Source: Chlorobium sp.
GTDB lineage: Bacteria; Bacteroidota; Chlorobiia; Chlorobiales; Chlorobiaceae
Assembly: GCA_026193435.1 (NCBI GenBank)
Contig: JAPHUN010000351.1
Span: 1 to 11,203 of the forward strand
Length of the DNA stretch: 11,203 nt
Direction: 5' to 3'
Under the pieces are notes generated by a model. That model did no database searches. It was given only the letters and a program-made list of their open reading frames with translations, and was not told the origin of the DNA. Shown one piece after another: positions 6,880 to 11,203 of the stretch (within the stretch, counting starts at the first letter, position 1; every line of letters starts with the position of its first letter). Made by a program: the position numbers and the translations under genes.

Positions 6880-6907
6880 CGCTATTAATTTGTTTTGATA
6901 TTTCAAT
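6880..6907. mobile_element. MITE-like element, copy 4 (short left-end fragment)
   Basis: CGCTATTAATTTGTTTTG matches the start of copy 2 (CGCTATTAATTTATTCTG), after which homology fades before the ATG at 6915. As on the other side of the SIMPL gene, a full copy is followed within about 10 bp by a left-end fragment in the same orientation. Confidence 0.4.
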
Positions 6908-6914
6908 CACGCGT

Positions 6915-8057
6915 ATGCCCAAACAGAATTTCAACGTTCAGAAAGCAGAGAGCCAATGCCTCAGGGCTGCGGGAACTATTGGGGCTATTTTCTGCAGTCT
7001 CTGTATGATGTATGTTTTTGTTCTTTTCTCTCCCTGCTTCGTATCAGCTGCTGAGAGTGGAGAAAAACTGATAATCGGCACCAAGCGCTCTCCCCCTTTT
7101 GTCATGAAAAAAAGTGATGGTTCATGGGAAGGAATCAGTGTCGCTCTCTGGGAAAAAATTGCTCTGGAGAACGGCTTTTCCTATGAATTCCGGGAAATGG
7201 AATTGTCGGATATTCTGAAAGGCGTTGCCGATAACGAACTCGATGCAGGCGTTGCTGCGATAACCGTTACGGCAGAACGGGAGGAAACGCTTGATTTTTC
7301 TCAGCCGTATTATCTGTCAGGGCTTGCGATTGCCACGCGGGATGAGGGGGTTGACTGGAATAAAATACTCAAGGGTTTTTTTTCGTACGGTTTTTTCAGG
7401 ATTGTCATGTTGCTTTCCCTGGTGTTGCTGCTGTCAGGGTTTCTTGTCTGGTTTTTCGAGCGCCGGAAAAATCCGGAGCATTTCGGAGGGTCACCGACGC
7501 ATGGAATAGGATCGGGTTTCTGGTGGGCGGCAGTTACCATGACCACGGTGGGATACGGCGACAAATCCCCGAAAACTCCGGCAGGAAGAGTGGTCGCGCT
7601 TGTATGGATGTTTGCGAGCCTCGTTATGATTTCAGGTTTTACGGCTGCAATTACAACCGCTTTGACTGTAGGCTCTCTCGGTGTTTCCGTTAACAATCCA
7701 CGAGACCTCCATGCAGTAAAGACAGGAACGGTTGAAGGGTCTACGAGTATGCAGTATCTCAATGAAGAGTATATCACGTTTCAGCATTTCGCGACAATTC
7801 AGGATGCGCTGCAGGCTCTTCAGGAAGGACGTGTCGAAGCGGTTCTCTATGATGAACCGATCATGCGCTATATGATAGCTTCCGGAAAATTCCAGGGTAT
7901 AAAGATTATAGAGACCTCTTTCCGTTATGCGTACTATGCGGTCGCTCTTCCTCCGGACAGTCCGAGAACCGAAGAGGTCAACCGTTCTCTGTTACACTAT
8001 CTGGAGTCCGAGAACTGGCGTAGTGTTCAATTCAGGTATCTGAACGTTGTGCCATGA
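6915..8057 (+). CDS. GluR0-like ionotropic receptor: amino-acid-binding domain split by a two-TM K+ channel pore
   Basis: The protein has 380 residues from ATG 6915. Order of parts: signal sequence (hydrophobic to about residue 50, ending SPCFVSA); periplasmic binding lobe 1 with KRSPPFVMKK and AAITVTAEREETLDFSQPYY; TM1 (about 162-181); pore helix; selectivity filter TTVGYGD (210-216); TM2 (about 225-250); then lobe 2. R122 in the TAER motif is the expected binder of a ligand carboxylate, ST at 276-277 fits the lobe 2 anion-contacting site, and D313 in YDEP fits the amino-group contact. TM2 ends SGFTAAITTALTV, resembling the SYTANLAAF gate of animal glutamate receptors. TVGYGD predicts potassium selectivity. 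Family knowledge suggests a tetrameric inner-membrane channel opened by a periplasmic amino acid. The frame is open back to GTG 6792, but those codons are repeat DNA, so ATG 6915 is preferred. The ligand is unknown. Confidence 0.88.
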   Translation: MPKQNFNVQKAESQCLRAAGTIGAIFCSLCMMYVFVLFSPCFVSAAESGEKLIIGTKRSPPFVMKKSDGSWEGISVALWEKIALENGFSYEFREMELSDILKGVADNELDAGVAAITVTAEREETLDFSQPYYLSGLAIATRDEGVDWNKILKGFFSYGFFRIVMLLSLVLLLSGFLVWFFERRKNPEHFGGSPTHGIGSGFWWAAVTMTTVGYGDKSPKTPAGRVVALVWMFASLVMISGFTAAITTALTVGSLGVSVNNPRDLHAVKTGTVEGSTSMQYLNEEYITFQHFATIQDALQALQEGRVEAVLYDEPIMRYMIASGKFQGIKIIETSFRYAYYAVALPPDSPRTEEVNRSLLHYLESENWRSVQFRYLNVVP

Positions 8058-8305
8058 GCTGTTTCGTCTGGGATAATTACAATAAATAAGTAATTTAGCT
8101 TTACGTCATGGTTCCTCACTATGGGGTGCCATTGATGACTATAGAGTTAGTAGCCTGTTCCCCCGTTATCACAGAAGTTTTCAAGAACTGTTCCTTTTCA
8201 GGTTTTGCTGAGAAGGTGGCTGAGAGAGCCTCTCAGTAAGCAGGGCATGAGCTTTTGGTTTATTGGAAGTATGGACAGGTTTCGTGAACCTCATACTCGA
8301 AACAT
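8058..8305 (+). other. Intergenic region before the FIST gene
   Basis: I see no credible gene in this 248-bp gap. It contains a perfect 7-bp stem-loop, CTGAGAG (8220-8226) with CTCTCAG (8230-8236) around AGC, and a second smaller hairpin, AGGTT (8277-8281) with AACCT (8287-8291). Neither has a T tract. Both lie in the probable leader of the FIST-kinase unit and could be regulatory. Confidence 0.35.
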
Positions 8306-9511
8306 ATGTCTGCGATTACCGTTGGCGTTGGTACAAGCCATCATCATGACTCTTTCTCGGCAGGAAGAGAGGCCGTCGGCATTGCCTATGAAAAAACAGG
8401 CGGAAAAGCAGACGTGCTGATTGTCTTCGGAGCGATGCGGTTTGATCATAAGGCTCTGCTGTCAGGTATCACGTCGGTTTCGGGTGATGTTCCCATGGTC
8501 GGCGGAACGACGGCAGGGGAGATTTCGCCGGAAGGTTTTTCCGAGGCTTCGGTTGTCGTTATGGCAATCAGCTCACAGCACGTGACCTTTGATGCGGGGA
8601 TAGGACTGCATATGAGCAGGGATGAAGAGATCTGCGCTCGTGAGCTGATCGAAGATATCGGCTTACGAACTCTTTTGAGCAAGTCCTCTTCTCTGCTTGT
8701 TTTTCCGAATGGTATGGGTGGGGACGGCTTGAAAGTTCTTAAAGGTCTTCAACAGCTTCTTGGAAGCGATTATGAAATATCAGGAGGATATCTCGGTGAT
8801 GACTTGCGTTTCCGTCAAACGTTTCAATACTACAACGGAAAAGTTTTTCGTGACGCGATCGTCGGTCTCAGTGTTTCTTTTGGTGATTCATTCCTCACAG
8901 GTGTCGGGGTGAGAAGCGGGTTCGCATCAATAGGCAACAGCTTTTATTGTACATCATCGACAGGAAATGTCGTGAGGGAGTTCGATCATGTGAGCGCGCT
9001 CGGATTGTACAGGGAATTTCTTGGAGATGAACGTTCCGCACGTCTGCCGGGAATATGTATGGAGTACCCGTTCGGACTTATTGATGAAGACGCGGGCGAA
9101 TCCGGAGAACGGTATTTTCAGATACGTTGCGGCTTGAGTGTGGATGAAAAGCAAGGAAGCATCACCATGGCCGCTTCTATCCCTGAAGGCAGTGCCGTCA
9201 CGCTGACAACCGGATCCCGTGGGGATGTGATCAATGGTGCGCGTGAGGCGGCTGAACAGGCAATGCGACGGCTCGGAGGAGCTAAGCCTGAATTGATTAT
9301 CATGTTCAGTTGTGTGGGACGGAAACTGGTTCTTGGAAGAAGAATTACTGAAGAGGTGGACGTCGTCAGAAAGACCGTCGGATATGATGTCCCGATCATC
9401 GGTTTTTATACCTATGGTGAAATTGGTCCTATCGACAGTTCCGTAGAAAAGCTTGCTGAAGCAAAGTTTCACAATGAGACGGTAGTGCTCTGGATATTGG
9501 GCAGTGAATAA
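8306..9511 (+). CDS. FIST-domain sensory protein
   Basis: The 401-residue protein consists of a FIST N domain followed by a FIST C domain. The N part has the Rossmann-like start DVLIVFGAMRFD, then PMVGGTTAGEISPEG and the LLVFPNGMGGDG and ISGGYLGDD glycine loops. The C part carries FSCVGRKLVLGRR from F334 and the diagnostic GFYTYGEIGP at 366-375. FIST is a described sensory domain, proposed to bind small ligands such as amino acids, usually fused or adjacent to kinases and other signalling outputs. No signal peptide or membrane segment is seen, so it is cytoplasmic. ATG 8306 is the first start after an in-frame TGA at 8285-8287; no clear Shine-Dalgarno precedes it. The stop (TAA) is 15 nt before the kinase ATG and in the same frame, so it very likely feeds its signal to that kinase. 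Confidence 0.9.
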   Translation: MSAITVGVGTSHHHDSFSAGREAVGIAYEKTGGKADVLIVFGAMRFDHKALLSGITSVSGDVPMVGGTTAGEISPEGFSEASVVVMAISSQHVTFDAGIGLHMSRDEEICARELIEDIGLRTLLSKSSSLLVFPNGMGGDGLKVLKGLQQLLGSDYEISGGYLGDDLRFRQTFQYYNGKVFRDAIVGLSVSFGDSFLTGVGVRSGFASIGNSFYCTSSTGNVVREFDHVSALGLYREFLGDERSARLPGICMEYPFGLIDEDAGESGERYFQIRCGLSVDEKQGSITMAASIPEGSAVTLTTGSRGDVINGAREAAEQAMRRLGGAKPELIIMFSCVGRKLVLGRRITEEVDVVRKTVGYDVPIIGFYTYGEIGPIDSSVEKLAEAKFHNETVVLWILGSE

Positions 9512-9526
9512 CTCTTACTGATTGAC

Positions 9527-11203
9527 ATGGAGAGAAAAAATCTTTCATACAGTGAGCTTGAGCGACAGCTTGTTCTTCTGCGGCATCAGGTACTCGAAAG
9601 CAAAAAGATCGAGCAGGAGTTGCTTGAAAAACAGAACGCTCTTCGGGAACAGAATATCAATCTGATCAGAAAGTCCATTGAATTGTCTGATTTGAGGCGG
9701 CAGCTCGAAGACAAAAACTATGAGCTTGAACTCTCCTCGGAAAAACTCGATACCACCCTCAGATCTCTTCGGGAAAGTGAAAATACTCTGAGTTCCATTT
9801 TGTCGAACAGTCCTGATACCATCGTTGCCGTTGATGATTCGCACAGAATCATCTACATGAACAGAAGTATGCCGGGGCACCACTCGGAAATATCGGAAGG
9901 AAAACATTTTTGTGAGCATATCACTCCCGAGCGGCATGATATCTATCATACGACTATTGAACAGGTATTCAGAACCGGTAAGCCTGCCAAACTGGAAAGT
10001 ACGGTCGTTCAGAAAAACGGCAGAAGTGTAGATTTCGAGTCCCGTTTCGGACCATGTATGCAGGAAGGTGCGATTACCTCTGTGGTGATGATATCCACCG
10101 ACATATCTGAAAGAAAAAGAATTGAAAAAGAACTCAAGCGTTCTCTTGATGATCTGGAACGTTTCAACCGTTTCATGGTTGGGAGGGAACAGACAAATCT
10201 GGGTCTCAAGGAAGAGGTCAATCGCTTGTGTGAAGAACTGGGCAGACCTCCCCGATATGCTGTAAGAAGAGCCGGAAATGGTGATGTTTCTGTGCCATTG
10301 AATTCCCGGGCGGGTATCCGGCCAGATTCAGCGGTCAATGATCATGACCATAAGAGGGTACGGAAAGAACCGGATCAGGAGTCGCTCAAGCAAAGGCAGC
10401 GAGAGGCGCTCATAAACCTCGTTGAAGATGCAAACAGGGCGAGAAACGAGCTTATGAATGCCAACAGAAAGCTTGAAGCATCGATCGCCAGAGCCAATAC
10501 CATGGCATCTGAAGCTGAAGCGGCAAACAAGGCGAAAAGCGAGTTTCTTGCAAACATGAGCCATGAAATCCGTACTCCGATGAACGGTGTTATCGGTATG
10601 TCTGAACTGTTGTTGAGATCAACGCTTGATAAAGAGCAGAAAAAGTTCGCCGAGACGATTAATGCCAGTGGAAAAAACCTCCTGCATCTGCTCAATGATA
10701 TCCTTGATTTTTCAAAGATTGAAGCTGATAAACTTGAATTTGAAGAGATTGATTTTAACCTGCTCGATCTGCTCGATGAAATCATATATATGTTTTCCTA
10801 TAAAGCCGGGAAAAAAGGGCTCAATTTTACGTTTCTGCCCGATGAAGATATCCCGCTCCTTTTACGGGGGGATCCGGGTCGCGTCAAGCAGATACTGGTT
10901 AATCTTATCAGCAATGCCATCAAGTTCACCGATGAAGGGGAAATCCTCGTTAACGTAGAGCTCGAGGAAGATCTTGGAGATAACGCACGCATCCGTTTCA
11001 CGGTATCCGATACAGGCATCGGCATCGATGAGAGCCGAATGGATGCGATTTTTGAACCTTTTGTGCAGGCTGATGGTTCAACTATCAGGAAATACGGAGG
11101 CACAGGGCTCGGACTGTCGATTTCCAACAAGCTTGCCAGGAATATGGGTGGCCGGATACAGGTGAGGAGCACTCCCTCTCAAGGTTCTATGTTCTATTTC
11201 TCA
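9527..11203 (+). CDS. PAS-containing soluble sensor histidine kinase (probably hybrid), 3' end beyond the window
   Basis: 559 codons are visible with no stop; the gene continues past 11203. Order of parts: N-terminal coiled coil (about 1-88, Leu/Glu/Arg-rich), a PAS domain (about 86-195, from [15 protein letters not shown] to [11 protein letters not shown]), a second coiled coil, a probably unstructured linker (about 236-285), a helical stretch, then the kinase core. H346 in [15 protein letters not shown] is the phosphorylated histidine. The ATPase domain has an N-box ([19 protein letters not shown], 449-467), G1 DTGIGI (495-500), an F-box ([11 protein letters not shown]) and G2 GGTGLGL (524-530). 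This core type is usually followed by receiver and Hpt domains, which may lie beyond the edge. There is no membrane segment, so the input is cytoplasmic, plausibly the FIST protein just upstream. No Shine-Dalgarno is visible before ATG 9527, suggesting coupling to FIST translation. Confidence 0.92.
   Translation, partial: MERKNLSYSELERQLVLLRHQVLESKKIEQELLEKQNALREQNINLIRKSIELSDLRRQLEDKNYELELSSEKLDTTLRSLRESENTLSSILSNSPDTIVAVDDSHRIIYMNRSMPGHHSEISEGKHFCEHITPERHDIYHTTIEQVFRTGKPAKLESTVVQKNGRSVDFESRFGPCMQEGAITSVVMISTDISERKRIEKELKRSLDDLERFNRFMVGREQTNLGLKEEVNRLCEELGRPPRYAVRRAGNGDVSVPLNSRAGIRPDSAVNDHDHKRVRKEPDQESLKQRQREALINLVEDANRARNELMNANRKLEASIARANTMASEAEAANKAKSEFLANMSHEIRTPMNGVIGMSELLLRSTLDKEQKKFAETINASGKNLLHLLNDILDFSKIEADKLEFEEIDFNLLDLLDEIIYMFSYKAGKKGLNFTFLPDEDIPLLLRGDPGRVKQILVNLISNAIKFTDEGEILVNVELEEDLGDNARIRFTVSDTGIGIDESRMDAIFEPFVQADGSTIRKYGGTGLGLSISNKLARNMGGRIQVRSTPSQGSMFYFS

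Noticed and set aside
6792..6914. 41-codon extension of the channel protein from GTG 6792
   Set aside because: It is translated repeat DNA; the same frame in copy 2 is closed by TAG, so it is not a conserved coding segment.
8205..8420. 71-codon forward open frame overlapping the start of the FIST gene
   Set aside because: It extends far into the FIST coding region in another frame and has no domain features.

Overview
The window looks like a chromosomal segment of a green sulfur bacterium (Chlorobi, Chlorobium/Prosthecochloris-like). This is inferred from moderate G+C, the gene mix and the degenerate intergenic repeats, and it was not tested by any search. There are no tRNA or rRNA genes, no CRISPR array and no transposase gene. 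Eight substantial protein genes are supported, one of them running off the right edge, plus a possible 6-codon tail of a gene at the left edge.

Left part (1-2247). The end of an upstream gene is followed by two stem-loops, the second a clear rho-independent terminator. Next come a YbaK/ProXp-type aminoacyl-tRNA deacylase and a GT4-family glycosyltransferase, both on the + strand. The gap after the glycosyltransferase holds two adjacent degenerate microsatellite-like arrays, one with an 8-bp period and one with a 7-bp period.

Middle (2248-5575, minus strand). Three tightly packed genes read leftward: an ECHDC3-type crotonase-fold protein lacking both classical catalytic glutamates, a GCS2-type (glutamate-cysteine ligase-like) ATP-dependent ligase, and an M14/AstE-aspartoacylase-type zinc hydrolase. 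The ligase and hydrolase overlap by 13 bp. This suggests a coupled make-and-trim module acting on a glutamyl-type amide, which would be of interest in a lineage not known for glutathione.

Repeat-rich part (5580-6910). A SIMPL-domain (DUF541) membrane-anchored protein gene is bracketed by copies of a roughly 125-144-bp MITE-like element. Copy 1 has 18-bp terminal inverted repeats with a single mismatch. Copies 2 and 4 are left-end fragments and copy 3 is decayed. All four lie in the same orientation.

Right part (6915-11203, + strand). First comes a GluR0-like prokaryotic ionotropic receptor: a periplasmic amino-acid-binding domain split by a two-TM potassium-channel pore with a TVGYGD filter. 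It is followed by a FIST-domain sensor protein and a soluble PAS-containing histidine kinase. FIST and kinase lie in the same reading frame, separated only by one TAA and five codons, so they are either a tight two-gene signalling unit or a split or readthrough fusion. The kinase is cut by the window edge. It is probably a hybrid kinase, but no receiver domain is visible here.
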